The position numbers were made by a program, and so were the translations under genes. From DASSKW01 sp035701115 (lineage in GTDB: Bacteria > Pseudomonadota > Gammaproteobacteria > Natronospirales > REEB76): 15,558 bases of DNA. The notes beneath the pieces are model-generated. The model was not told the origin of the DNA. It did no database searches and worked only from the letters and a program-made list of their open reading frames with translations. The stretch covers positions 1-15,558 of the forward strand of contig DASSOA010000014.1 in assembly GCA_035701115.1 (NCBI GenBank), given 5' to 3'. Position 1 is the stretch's first letter; each line of letters begins with the position of its first letter. Shown in pieces: positions 1-7,729 of the stretch.

Positions 1-67
1 CGGTAGTTGGTTTGGGATTGGCTTTTTTCAGACGTGCGTAAATGGCCGCACGCTTTTCCGGATTCAT
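1..67 (-). CDS. nth: Endonuclease III, N-terminal fragment (cut by window edge)
   Basis: Endonuclease III is a 4Fe-4S DNA glycosylase/AP lyase that removes oxidised pyrimidines in base excision repair. Only the first 22 codons are inside the window; they read MNPEKRAAIYARLKKANPKP followed by TT. This matches the start of the family (E. coli Nth begins MNKAKRLEILTRLRENNPHP, then TTEL). The ATG at 67-65 overlaps the TGA of the upstream rnfB-like gene as ATGA, so translation of the two is probably coupled. A weak purine-rich AGGGAA stretch lies upstream inside rnfB. The identification rests on a short N-terminus plus the known rnf/rsx-nth association in Proteobacteria. The catalytic Lys/Asp and the Cys cluster are outside the window. 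Confidence 0.85.
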   Translation of the reverse strand, partial: MNPEKRAAIYARLKKANPKPTT

Positions 68-717
68 GGTTTGCTGTTTCCCTGTTGCGCACGCTTGGCG
101 CGGACCCGCTCCACCGCCGCGGCGATTTCGGCTTTGCGACGCTCGATCAGTTCGGGTGCATTGCCCAGGCGGGTTTCCGGCTGCCGCGACTGGCGCTCGA
201 GGCGATTGCGTTCAAGACGGCTGTTGCGGTTGAGATAGCGCGTACGGAAATAGTCGGCGCGCCCGCTGCCGGTCCCGGGTAGAGCGACACCCCGGGTGGC
301 ATCCGTTGCAGGTTGCATGTGAATGCAATCAACGGGGCAGGGAGGGATGCACAGCGCGCAGCCGGTGCATAAGGCTTCGATCACAGTATGCATGTGTTTG
401 GCGGCGCCGACGATGGCATCCGTCGGGCAGGCCTGGATGCATTTGGTGCAGCCGATACACAGCGGTTCGTCAATTAACGCGACCGCGCCGGGCGTGAACG
501 TGCCCACGTCGGGATCGAGTGGTTTGCGAGCAAGGTGGGTCAGTTCAGCAAGCGCCCGGATAGTGTCGTCCCCGCCGGGTGGACAACGATTGATGTCCGT
601 TTCGCCGGCAGCGATAGCTTCTGCGTAGCGGCGGCAGTCAGGATAGCCGCAGCGCTGACACTGGGTCTGCGGCAGGAGATTGTCTATCTTGTCGGCGAGC
701 GTGGTCACACGACCCAC
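64..717 (-). CDS. rnfB: Orphan RnfB/RsxB-family ferredoxin, soluble form
   Basis: This is an Fe-S electron carrier of the RnfB/RsxB family. An N-terminal 4Fe-4S domain has Cys 20, 23, 28 and 45 (motif LLPQTQC..CGYPDC). A two-cluster ferredoxin domain follows, with Cys 87, 90, 93, 97 (CIGCTKCIQACP) and Cys 117, 120, 123, 127 (CTGCALCIPPCP). The N-terminal membrane helix of E. coli RsxB is missing, so the protein should be cytoplasmic. After about residue 150 there is an Arg/Glu-rich tail, probably helical and basic. No other Rnf subunit is adjacent: metG lies 7 bases upstream and nth overlaps downstream. The frame opens with GTG at 717. A second in-frame GTG at 708 would give MTTLADKIDNLL, which fits related proteins better, and no strong ribosome site decides between them. 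Its redox partner is unknown. Confidence 0.9.
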   Translation of the reverse strand: MGRVTTLADKIDNLLPQTQCQRCGYPDCRRYAEAIAAGETDINRCPPGGDDTIRALAELTHLARKPLDPDVGTFTPGAVALIDEPLCIGCTKCIQACPTDAIVGAAKHMHTVIEALCTGCALCIPPCPVDCIHMQPATDATRGVALPGTGSGRADYFRTRYLNRNSRLERNRLERQSRQPETRLGNAPELIERRKAEIAAAVERVRAKRAQQGNSKP

Positions 718-724
718 ATCGGTG

Positions 725-2773
725 TTACTTCACTCTCATACCAGGCTGCGCGCCTTCGTGAGGTTCCAGAATCCAGAGATCCTTGCCGCCCGGACCGGCG
801 GCCAGCACCATCCCTTCCGAGACGCCAAATTTCATTTTGCGCGGCGCGAGATTGGCCACCATCACGGTCAGCTTTCCTTCGAGTTGTTCCGGCGAATAGG
901 CACTCTTGATGCCCGCGAATACATTGCGGGTTTCGCCGCCCAGATCGAGCGTGAGACGCAGCAGTTTGTCGGCACCCTCGACGTGTTCCGCCTTGGCAAT
1001 GCGTGCAATGCGCAGGTCGAGCTTGGCGAAATCGTCGTAGCTGATTTCCGGGAAGATCGGTTCCATGTTGCTTGCCTGTTTGGTGTTTGGTGTTGCAGCC
1101 AGATTCTCTTTCGAGGCTTCGATTACGGACGTGACTGACTTGGGATCAATGCGGGTCATGAGCGCTTCAAAACGATTGATTCGGGTTCCCGCCAAAGGCG
1201 TTCCCAGTTCGGTCCAGGTAAGCGCATCTACATTGAGAAATTCTTCGGCTCTTTTCGCCAATTCCGGCATCACCGGCTTGAGATAGGTCATCAGCACGCG
1301 GAACAGGTTCAGCCCGAGGGTGCAAATCTGCTGTACTTCCGGGAGCTGTGATTCGTCCTTTGCCAGCGTCCAAGGCTTGCGTTCGTCGATGTATTGGTTG
1401 ACCCGGTCGGCGAGCGCCATGATCTCGCGAATTGCCCGGCTGAATTCCCGGTTTTCATATGCCTGGGCAATTGAATCCCGGGCGGCTACCGTTTCATCCA
1501 GCAATTTCGCGTTGGTTATCTTGTTCGCCAGCCTGCGATCGAAGAGCTTTTCGATAAACCCGGCGCAGCGGCTGGCAATGTTCACCAGCTTGCCAACCAG
1601 ATCCGCGTTCACCCGCTGCACGAAATCGTCCAGGTTGAGATCAATATCGTCCACGCCGTCGCCGAGTTTGGCGGCAAAGTAATAACGCAGGTATTCCGGA
1701 TTCAGATGCTCCAGATAGGTGCGGGCCTTGATGAAGGTGCCGCGCGACTTGGACATCTTCTGGCCGTTGACGGTCAGAAACCCGTGTGCGTAGACCGCAG
1801 TCGGGGTGCGAAAACCGGCGCCGTGAAGCATGGCCGGCCAGAACAGCGTGTGGAAGTAGGTGATGTCCTTGCCGATGAAGTGATACAGCTCGGTCTTGTT
1901 CTGGTTTTCGGCGGCCCAGAAATCGTCGAACTTGAGTTTGCCGCCCGGATTCTTTGCCTTGCTGTCACACAGATTCTTGAAGCTCGCCATGTAGCCGATC
2001 GGCGCGTCGAGCCAGACGTAGAAGTATTTGCCCGGCGCATCGGGGATCTCGAAACCGAAATAGGGCGCGTCGCGCGAGATGTCCCAGTCCTGCAGGCCTG
2101 CCTTGAACCACTCGTCGAGCTTGCGGGTAACGGCTTCGTGGAGGTGCCCGGCGCGGGTCCACTTGTGCAGCATGTCGTCAAAGTCACCGAGCTTGAAAAA
2201 GTAGTGTTCGGATTCCTTTTCCACCGGGCGGGTGCCCGAAATCACCGAGACGGGGTTCTTGAGATCGGCCGGTGAATAGGTCGCACCACAGTTCTCGCAG
2301 GCGTCGCCATACTGGTCCGGCGTGCCGCAGCGCGGACAGGTGCCCTTGATGAAACGGTCTGGCAGGAACATTTTCGCCTGCTCGTCGTAGAACTGCTTGA
2401 TGGTGCGGGTGGCGATATGGCCGCCCTCGCGCAGCTTCTTATATATATAAGTAGCGAGTTCGCGGTTCTCGGGCGAATGGGTACTGTGATAGTTGTCGGT
2501 GCTGATCAGGAAATCCGCAAAATCGCGCCGGTGCTCGGTCTCGATGCGGGCGATAAGTGCTTCCGGCGTGACACCTTCCTGACGGGCGCGAAGCATGATC
2601 GGCGTGCCATGGGCGTCGTCGGCGCACACGTAGATGCATTCGTTGCCAACCAGACGCTGAAAGCGGACCCAGATATCGGTCTGGATGTACTCCAGCATGT
2701 GGCCCAGATGGATCGGGCCATTGGCGTAAGGCAAGGCACTGGTGACGAGGATGCGGCGCGGGGTCTGGCTCAT
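725..2773 (-). CDS. metG: Methionyl-tRNA synthetase
   Basis: Class I aminoacyl-tRNA synthetase that charges tRNA(Met) in the cytoplasm. The product is 682 residues, close to the E. coli enzyme. The HIGH-type signature is HLGH at 22-25, and KMSKS is at 339-343. A zinc knuckle has Cys 146, 149, 159 and 162 (CPRCG..CENCG). The C-terminal approximately 100 residues form the tRNA-binding/dimerisation (Trbp111-like) domain, from about EISYDDFAKLDLRI onward. The frame stays open upstream to 2872, but the ATG at 2773 gives MSQTPRRILVTSALPYANGP, the normal N-terminus, so that start is chosen. The gene diverges from apbC, as metG and mrp do in E. coli, and probably drives the downstream rnfB and nth. 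Its ribosome-binding site is weak. Confidence 0.98.
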   Translation of the reverse strand: MSQTPRRILVTSALPYANGPIHLGHMLEYIQTDIWVRFQRLVGNECIYVCADDAHGTPIMLRARQEGVTPEALIARIETEHRRDFADFLISTDNYHSTHSPENRELATYIYKKLREGGHIATRTIKQFYDEQAKMFLPDRFIKGTCPRCGTPDQYGDACENCGATYSPADLKNPVSVISGTRPVEKESEHYFFKLGDFDDMLHKWTRAGHLHEAVTRKLDEWFKAGLQDWDISRDAPYFGFEIPDAPGKYFYVWLDAPIGYMASFKNLCDSKAKNPGGKLKFDDFWAAENQNKTELYHFIGKDITYFHTLFWPAMLHGAGFRTPTAVYAHGFLTVNGQKMSKSRGTFIKARTYLEHLNPEYLRYYFAAKLGDGVDDIDLNLDDFVQRVNADLVGKLVNIASRCAGFIEKLFDRRLANKITNAKLLDETVAARDSIAQAYENREFSRAIREIMALADRVNQYIDERKPWTLAKDESQLPEVQQICTLGLNLFRVLMTYLKPVMPELAKRAEEFLNVDALTWTELGTPLAGTRINRFEALMTRIDPKSVTSVIEASKENLAATPNTKQASNMEPIFPEISYDDFAKLDLRIARIAKAEHVEGADKLLRLTLDLGGETRNVFAGIKSAYSPEQLEGKLTVMVANLAPRKMKFGVSEGMVLAAGPGGKDLWILEPHEGAQPGMRVK

Positions 2774-2818
2774 TCGTTTTCTGTCTGGTGAGGGGCGGAC
2801 GCGTGATTCGAGCGCGAA

Positions 2819-2827
2819 ATTATGCCA
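2819..2827 (-). promoter_or_regulatory. Candidate metG promoter, extended -10
   Basis: On the minus strand this reads TGGCATAAT, a TG-N-CATAAT extended -10 element. It would start a transcript near 2812 with a leader of about 40 bases before the metG ATG. I see no good -35 box at the usual spacing, which is tolerable for extended -10 promoters. Prediction only. Confidence 0.45.
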
Positions 2828-2875
2828 TACGCCTGCCGGCCGCGGGCTCGCCGGCCCCTGAGGTGCGGGCACCGA

Positions 2876-2884
2876 TGGTAAAAT
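2876..2884 (+). promoter_or_regulatory. Candidate apbC promoter, extended -10
   Basis: TGGTAAAAT is a TG-N-TAAAAT extended -10 box about 30 bases before the apbC ATG at 2916. The predicted transcript start is near 2891. No clear -35 is visible. It is back to back with the similar metG element about 50 bases away. Prediction only. Confidence 0.45.
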
Positions 2885-2915
2885 GCCGCGACTTTTTCAA
2901 CCGACCAGCGACGCG

Positions 2916-4004
2916 ATGACCGCGATATCCCGTGAACAGATCGAATCGGCCCTGAAGGCCTGGCCGGAACCGCACCTCGGTACGGACCTGGTGAGTGCAG
3001 GCTGCGTGCGCGCTATCCGCATTGACGGCAGCACGGTTACGGTACAGATCGAACTGGGATTCCCGGCCAAAGGCTACGCCGACGCGCTGCGCGATACCTT
3101 GCGCGCGCAGCTTGCGCATGTCCCGGGAGTCAGCGAGGCGGCGGTTGAGGTTGACTGGGCCGTGCTGTCGCATGCGGTGCAGCGCAATCTGTCGCCCATG
3201 CCCGGCGTGAAGAACATCATCTCGGTCGCCTCCGGCAAAGGCGGCGTCGGTAAGTCGACAGTGGCGGTGAACCTGGCGCTGGCGCTGGCCGCAGAAGGAG
3301 CGCAGGTCGGAATACTCGATGCCGACATTTACGGGCCGAGCCAGCCGCGGATGTTGGGGTTATCCGGGCGACCGACCAGCCGGGATGGAAAACACATCCA
3401 GCCGATGAGCGGGCACGGCGTGCAGTGCATGTCCATCGGTTTTCTGATCGACGATGAAACACCGATGGTGTGGCGCGGCCCGATGGCCACCCAGGCGCTG
3501 AGCCAGCTGATCGGCGATACCGAATGGCAGGCACTCGATTACCTGATCGTGGATATGCCCCCGGGGACGGGTGACATCCAGCTGACGCTCGCGCAGCGCG
3601 TGCCGGTTTCAGGCGCGGTGATTGTGACCACGCCGCAGGAAATCGCACTGCTGGATGCGCGCAAGGGACTCAGGATGTTCCAGAAAGTGGAAGTGAACAT
3701 TCTGGGCGTGGTGGAGAACATGAGCACGCACGTGTGTTCCAATTGTGGTCACGAAGAACACATCTTCGGCACCGGCGGCGGGGAGCGCATGGCGGAGCAG
3801 TATGGTGTGCCGTTCCTGGGAAGCCTGCCGCTGGATCTGCGCATCCGCGAGGAAACCGATAACGGCCGCCCGACCGTGATTGCCGAACCGGACAGCACGA
3901 TTGCACAGCGTTACCGGGAGATCGCGCGGCGTACGGCCGCGCAGCTTGCGCTTGCGGGCAAGGACTACGCCGGCGCGTTTCCGAAGATTGTCATCGAAGA
4001 GTAA
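2916..4004 (+). CDS. apbC: Iron-sulfur cluster carrier ATPase, Mrp/ApbC family
   Basis: P-loop ATPase of the Mrp/NBP35 family that binds and hands over 4Fe-4S clusters to apoproteins in the cytoplasm. The protein is 362 residues. Residues 1-90 form the MIP18/DUF59 domain. The deviant Walker A is GKGGVGKS at 107-114. The Walker B-like region includes IVDMPPGTGD at 211-220. The CxxC that binds the shared cluster between two subunits is C274-SN-C277. The frame is open back to 2883, but the ATG at 2916 (MTAISREQIE) gives the usual length. The ribosome site is weak. The neighbours support a possible local role: MetG is upstream and divergent, and two Fe-S proteins (RnfB, Nth) lie in the metG operon. 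That link is inference. Confidence 0.95.
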   Translation: MTAISREQIESALKAWPEPHLGTDLVSAGCVRAIRIDGSTVTVQIELGFPAKGYADALRDTLRAQLAHVPGVSEAAVEVDWAVLSHAVQRNLSPMPGVKNIISVASGKGGVGKSTVAVNLALALAAEGAQVGILDADIYGPSQPRMLGLSGRPTSRDGKHIQPMSGHGVQCMSIGFLIDDETPMVWRGPMATQALSQLIGDTEWQALDYLIVDMPPGTGDIQLTLAQRVPVSGAVIVTTPQEIALLDARKGLRMFQKVEVNILGVVENMSTHVCSNCGHEEHIFGTGGGERMAEQYGVPFLGSLPLDLRIREETDNGRPTVIAEPDSTIAQRYREIARRTAAQLALAGKDYAGAFPKIVIEE

Positions 4005-4005
4005 T

Positions 4006-4020
4006 GCCGCCGCAGGCGGC
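4006..4020 (+). other. Short GC hairpin between apbC and dcd
   Basis: GCCGCC and GGCGGC are separated by a 3-base GCA loop, just after the apbC stop codon. No T tract follows, so this is not a standard intrinsic terminator. It could protect the 3' end or slightly reduce readthrough into dcd, or it could be chance in GC-rich DNA. Confidence 0.3.
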
Positions 4021-4043
4021 TTCCAACAACGGGTGAAATCCGC

Positions 4044-4610
4044 ATGAGTATCAAGTCCGACAAGTGGATCCGGCGCATGGCCGAGCAGCACGGGATGATC
4101 GAACCGTTCGAACCGGGGCAGGTACGCCAGAACGGCGGCGGCAGGATCGTGTCCTACGGCACGTCAAGCTACGGTTACGACGTGCGTTGTGCTGATCACT
4201 TCAAGATTTTCACCAACATCAATTCGACAATCGTTGATCCAAAGGCGTTCGACGAAAAGAGCTTCGTCGATTTTCGGGGCGACTGCTGTGTGATTCCGCC
4301 GAATTCCTTCGCGCTTGCCAGCACCGTGGAATATTTCCGGATTCCGCGCAGCGTGCTGACGGTGTGTCTCGGCAAGTCCACCTACGCGCGCTGCGGCATC
4401 ATCGTCAATGTCACGCCCCTTGAGCCCGAGTGGGAAGGGCATGTGACGCTGGAATTTTCCAATACCACGCCGCTGCCCGCGAAGATCTATGCCAATGAAG
4501 GCGTCGCGCAGATGCTGTTTTTCGAATCCGATGAAATCTGCGAAACGTCTTACAAGGATCGAGGCGGAAAATATCAGGGGCAGCGCGGCGTGACGTTGCC
4601 GAAAACCTGA
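4044..4610 (+). CDS. dcd: dCTP deaminase
   Basis: Converts dCTP to dUTP and ammonia, feeding dUMP and dTTP synthesis. It is a homotrimeric member of the dUTPase-fold family. The protein is 188 residues, normal for the family. Recognisable parts are the early YGTSSYGYDVR segment (38-48), the GKSTYARCG substrate loop (110-118), and the VTLEFSN strand, where E137 aligns with the catalytic Glu138 of E. coli Dcd. The tail is KYQGQRGVTLPKT. It resembles the version common outside Enterobacteriaceae more than E. coli Dcd. A GGTGA sequence about 7 bases before the ATG can serve as ribosome site. It lies 39 bases after apbC on the same strand and probably shares its transcript. Confidence 0.96.
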   Translation: MSIKSDKWIRRMAEQHGMIEPFEPGQVRQNGGGRIVSYGTSSYGYDVRCADHFKIFTNINSTIVDPKAFDEKSFVDFRGDCCVIPPNSFALASTVEYFRIPRSVLTVCLGKSTYARCGIIVNVTPLEPEWEGHVTLEFSNTTPLPAKIYANEGVAQMLFFESDEICETSYKDRGGKYQGQRGVTLPKT

Positions 4611-4637
4611 GCGTGCAATATCTTCGGTGCGAATCGC

Positions 4638-4643
4638 AAGGAG
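4638..4643 (+). promoter_or_regulatory. Strong ribosome-binding site deciding the SnoaL-like start
   Basis: AAGGAG sits 7 bases before the ATG at 4651. It is one of the best Shine-Dalgarno matches in the window and favours this start over the GTG at 4627. Confidence 0.8.
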
Positions 4644-4650
4644 TATCCGA

Positions 4651-5118
4651 ATGAAGCGCTATGCCATCGTATTATCTCTGATGGGCGCAGTATGCGTGGC
4701 GCCTGCACACGCCGGTACCGCAATGGCATCGGCACGGCGTCAGATTCAACCGATTCTGGATCAAATGGCGATTGCCGCCAATGCGCACGATACGGACCGG
4801 TTCATGGCTGCCTATCTGCGTCGGCCCACGCTGGTGTTCGTTATCAATGGCGAAGTGATACACGGCTGGGATGCGCTGCATGAACAACAACTGAAATGGT
4901 GGCGCAACGGCAAAAGCGACGCCGTTTACACGCAAACCGGGCCAACGGAATTCGAACAAATTGGCAGCGGTATGGTGGTGACGACGCGCACGCTCGATTC
5001 GCGGCGTACATTGCCTGACGGCAGGAAAAGTACCGGAAGTTTCGCGGTGACCGACATCTGGCAAAAGCTGCCGCAGGGCTGGCGGATCGTCTATTCGCAC
5101 GAATCCTGGGTGCGTTAA
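4651..5118 (+). CDS. Exported SnoaL/DUF4440-like protein of unknown function
   Basis: A 155-residue protein with a clear Sec signal peptide: MKRYAIVLSL, a hydrophobic core, and a likely cut after AHA at 19-21. The mature part looks like the NTF2/SnoaL-like fold used by DUF4440 proteins. It starts with a helix (QIQPILDQMAIAANAHDTDR), then a strand with a GEVIHGWDAL turn, and ends with the typical GWRIVYSHESWV strand. Such proteins may bind small ligands or act as enzymes, but no catalytic set is evident and no substrate can be named. The start is well supported: AAGGAG at 4638-4643 is 7 bases before the ATG. An upstream in-frame GTG at 4627 lacks such a site. It lies 40 bases after dcd and converges on the DUF3108 gene. 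I do not recognise it as part of the usual dcd neighbourhood. Confidence 0.8.
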   Translation: MKRYAIVLSLMGAVCVAPAHAGTAMASARRQIQPILDQMAIAANAHDTDRFMAAYLRRPTLVFVINGEVIHGWDALHEQQLKWWRNGKSDAVYTQTGPTEFEQIGSGMVVTTRTLDSRRTLPDGRKSTGSFAVTDIWQKLPQGWRIVYSHESWVR

Positions 5119-5141
5119 TCACCGAGCGGGTTGAGCAGCGC

Positions 5142-5897
5142 TTACGAGCCGGATGACGGCGACGGTTCGGCGGAGTCGAATTTGATTCCGGACAGAGTCA
5201 GGCCGATGGTTGCTTTGCCGGGTTCGGTCTGTTCGATTCGTACCGGCAGATAATCCAGCGTGGTACCAAGCCAGAACGTTGTGACGCGTTTCTTCCTGCT
5301 GTCTTTTCTCGCCACCTTGCGCGTCTGATACCTGCCGGCGGGTGTCGAAAGTTTTACATAATCTTCGCGCTCCAGGCGGTAACTGCTGATCTCGCCGTGA
5401 TCGAACACCCGGTAAACCTCGGCGAGTTTGTCGTTGGCAACATCCAGCGATATCGCCAGCTGGGCGAGGGCGCGGTCGTATATTCCCGGCTCGATTTCCA
5501 CGCTTTTATGTTGCTTGCCATCAATGCTTTCGGCGCGGCACCGGTTCCAGTCGAAGCGGATCTTCTCCGAGCGGTCGTGATCACCGCCGGAGTGTCTGTA
5601 TTCGTACAGCAGCGACTCAAGACGGCCATCGCTGATCCGGAAATGACTCGACTCGGTGACGACGTCGCTGAAAAAGAGGGCCGCAAGCCCGGTGGCGCGT
5701 GTCACTGACTGAAACTGGTAGCTGCCATCCTGGTTACGGCGGAGCGAGAATTCGGCAACGCCGATCTGAAAGCCGTTGCGACTGACCGCGTACGACGCAT
5801 GATAGAGCGGCAGGGACGCGGCCCTTGCGCCGGCCGGATGAATGCCGGATAAAGCGCAGGCCGCGAGCAATATCAGGTTGACGACGGTCTTCCTCAC
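5142..5897 (-). CDS. Exported DUF3108 protein
   Basis: A 251-residue protein of the DUF3108 family, whose biochemical function is not established as far as I know. Residues 1-26 are a signal peptide (ends PAGARAA), so it should be periplasmic. The mature part is rich in alternating beta strands, with the family features YAVSRNGFQIGVAEFSL near the start and TTFWLGTTLDYLPVRIEQTE near the end. Its GTG start overlaps the purN stop as GTGA, so it is the last gene of the purM-purN operon and probably translationally coupled. The family often sits next to purN in related bacteria. A role in purine synthesis is not implied by that alone. No terminator is visible in the 23 bases between its stop and the convergent SnoaL-like gene. 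Confidence 0.88.
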   Translation of the reverse strand: MRKTVVNLILLAACALSGIHPAGARAASLPLYHASYAVSRNGFQIGVAEFSLRRNQDGSYQFQSVTRATGLAALFFSDVVTESSHFRISDGRLESLLYEYRHSGGDHDRSEKIRFDWNRCRAESIDGKQHKSVEIEPGIYDRALAQLAISLDVANDKLAEVYRVFDHGEISSYRLEREDYVKLSTPAGRYQTRKVARKDSRKKRVTTFWLGTTLDYLPVRIEQTEPGKATIGLTLSGIKFDSAEPSPSSGS

Positions 5898-6571
5898 GCG
5901 ATCGCATCCTCGTTCCCTGCCAGAATCCTGGGCTGTCGCAGCGGTGCGTTATCGAAAAACACCTGCGCGTTTTCCAGTTTGACCCGATGCGCCGCGAACC
6001 AGTTCAAGACCTGAGGATACAACCGGTGTTCCGCCGATTGCACACGCGCCCTGAGTCGGGTGTCGGTATCGCCGGGCAGGACGGGCACCCGCGCCTGTGC
6101 AATGACCGGGCCGCCATCCAGGGCCTCGGTGACGAAATGGACACTGCATCCGTGTTCACGGTCGCCGGCCTCGAGCACGCGGCGGTGGGTATTAAGCCCG
6201 GGATATTTCGGCAGCAGTGAAGGATGAATGTTGATCAGGCGCCCGCGGTAACGGTTGACGAAGCCGCCGGTGAGAATCCGCATGAAACCTGCCAGCACGA
6301 TCAGGTCCGGATGATACCGGTCGATACATTCGCTCAACGCGGCGTCATATTGCTCGCGGTCCGGATGCTCTAAAACAGGTACGGCTTGAGCGGCAATCCC
6401 GGCAAGGCGCGCACGCTCCAGGCCGTGTGCATCGGCACGGCTGGCGATGACGGCGCGCACCTCGATCAGCCGGTCGCGCCGTGCCTGATCCAGGATTGCC
6501 TGCAGGTTGCTGCCTTCGCCTGAAATCAGCACCACAATCGGCAGCGGTGCGGCGGGCGTTTGCGGGGACAT
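5894..6571 (-). CDS. purN: Phosphoribosylglycinamide formyltransferase 1
   Basis: Transfers a formyl group from 10-formyltetrahydrofolate to GAR, the third step of purine synthesis. The chosen protein is 225 residues. GEGSNLQA at 18-25 binds the phosphate. The catalytic trio of the family is present: N114 and H116 in NIHPSLLPKYPG, and D152 in LDGGPVIAQA. The frame extends upstream to 6622 inside purM, but the ATG at 6571 gives a normal N-terminus (MSPQTPAAPLPIVVLISGEG). This ATG shares one base with the purM stop (TGATG), typical of stop-restart coupling. It is followed by the DUF3108 gene with a GTGA overlap. Confidence 0.97.
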   Translation of the reverse strand: MSPQTPAAPLPIVVLISGEGSNLQAILDQARRDRLIEVRAVIASRADAHGLERARLAGIAAQAVPVLEHPDREQYDAALSECIDRYHPDLIVLAGFMRILTGGFVNRYRGRLINIHPSLLPKYPGLNTHRRVLEAGDREHGCSVHFVTEALDGGPVIAQARVPVLPGDTDTRLRARVQSAEHRLYPQVLNWFAAHRVKLENAQVFFDNAPLRQPRILAGNEDAIA

Positions 6572-7599
6572 CAGCGTAGCGTCACGCCTTCCGTGCCGGC
6601 GACGACTTCGCCGATGATCCACGCCTGTTCACCGGCTGCACGCAGTGCTGCCAGCGCACGGTCCTGATCCTGCGGCGCGACGCACAGCACCATGCCGATG
6701 CCCATGTTGAAGGTGCGATACATTTCGGTTTCGTCAATCGCACCTTCGGTTTGCAGCCAGTCAAATACTGCCGGACGCGGCCAGGCGCGTTTGTCGAGCG
6801 CAACGCCGTGGCCTGCCGGAATGACACGCGGAATGTTGTCGAGCACGCCGCCGCCGGTAATATGCGCGAGCGCGTGCACATCGATTTCCTTCATGATCGC
6901 CAGCAATGTTTTCACGTAGATTCGCGTCGGCGCCAGCAGCACGTCAATCAATGGCCGGCCATCGAGTTGCTGCTCGAATGTGGCACCGCTGACGGCGAGC
7001 ACCTTGCGGATCAGCGAGTATCCGTTGGAATGCGGTCCGGATGAGGCCAGGCCGATGATGACATCGCCGGCGGCAACGCGGCTACCGTCGATGATCTTGT
7101 GTTTTTCCACGATACCGACCGCGAAACCGGCCAGATCGTAGTCTTCGCCGTGATACATGCCGGGCAGCTCAGCCGTCTCGCCGCCGACCAGCGCGCAACC
7201 CGCGAGTTCGCAGCCACGCGCGATGCCGGTAATCACGCTGGCGGCAATGTCCACATCGAGTTTGCCGCTGGCGTAGTAATCGAGGAAAAACAGCGGTTCC
7301 GCGCCCGACACCACGATGTCATTGACGCACATGGCAACGAGGTCAATGCCGATGCTGTCGTGCCGCCGGGAGTCGATGGCGAGCCGCAGCTTGGTGCCGA
7401 CGCCGTCGGTTCCGGAAACCAGTACCGGCTGGCGATAACCGGCCGGGATCTCGACCAGTGCGCCGAAGCCGCCAATTCCGCCCAGTACTTCGCTGCGCCC
7501 GGTGCGTTTGGCGGCGGGCTTGATGCGTTCGACGAGTTCATCTCCGGCGTCGATGTCGACACCGGCATCGCGATAGGAGAGCGGCTTCCTGGATGTCAT
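6571..7599 (-). CDS. purM: Phosphoribosylformylglycinamidine cyclo-ligase (AIR synthetase)
   Basis: ATP-dependent closure of FGAM to AIR, step five of purine synthesis. The protein is 342 residues (E. coli has 345). Family motifs are clear: LSYRDAGVDIDAG at 7-19, VSGTDGVGTKLRLA at 61-74, DLVAMCVNDIV at 86-96, VGGETAELPGMYHGEDYD at 138-155 and SSGPHSNGYSLIRK at 186-199. The ATG at 7599 is chosen over an upstream start at 7635 because it gives the standard N-terminus (MTSRKPLSYRDAG). It is the first gene of the purM-purN-DUF3108 operon and diverges from the DUF2066 gene across a 130-base gap. The ribosome site is weak (GGGAA). Confidence 0.98.
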   Translation of the reverse strand: MTSRKPLSYRDAGVDIDAGDELVERIKPAAKRTGRSEVLGGIGGFGALVEIPAGYRQPVLVSGTDGVGTKLRLAIDSRRHDSIGIDLVAMCVNDIVVSGAEPLFFLDYYASGKLDVDIAASVITGIARGCELAGCALVGGETAELPGMYHGEDYDLAGFAVGIVEKHKIIDGSRVAAGDVIIGLASSGPHSNGYSLIRKVLAVSGATFEQQLDGRPLIDVLLAPTRIYVKTLLAIMKEIDVHALAHITGGGVLDNIPRVIPAGHGVALDKRAWPRPAVFDWLQTEGAIDETEMYRTFNMGIGMVLCVAPQDQDRALAALRAAGEQAWIIGEVVAGTEGVTLR

Positions 7600-7644
7600 G
7601 CGGGGTTCCCGGACAGAAAACTGGTTTAATGCCAAGACAGGTCA

Positions 7645-7673
7645 TTGGCTGGTGCCTCAAGCCTGTATATTCT
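7645..7673 (+). promoter_or_regulatory. Candidate sigma70 promoter for the DUF2066-perM-hda operon
   Basis: TTGGCT at 7645-7650 and TATTCT at 7668-7673 are separated by 17 bases, giving a predicted start near 7680 and a leader of about 50 bases. On the other strand the same patch reads TAGAAT (7674-7669), a possible -10 for purM, so the two divergent promoters may overlap. Predicted from consensus only. Confidence 0.5.
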
Positions 7674-7729
7674 ACACGACCCCGGGGTGCGGCCAGGTTC
7701 GGCGGCCCGATTTTCCGGATGGAGGAACG

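Noticed and set aside
2774..2872. 33-residue N-terminal extension of MetG
   Set aside because: MetRS normally begins just before the HIGH region; the extension covers the likely promoter and lacks family similarity.
4006..4020. GCCGCC-GCA-GGCGGC hairpin as an intrinsic terminator
   Set aside because: There is no T tract and the loop is only 3 bases; apbC and dcd are probably co-transcribed.
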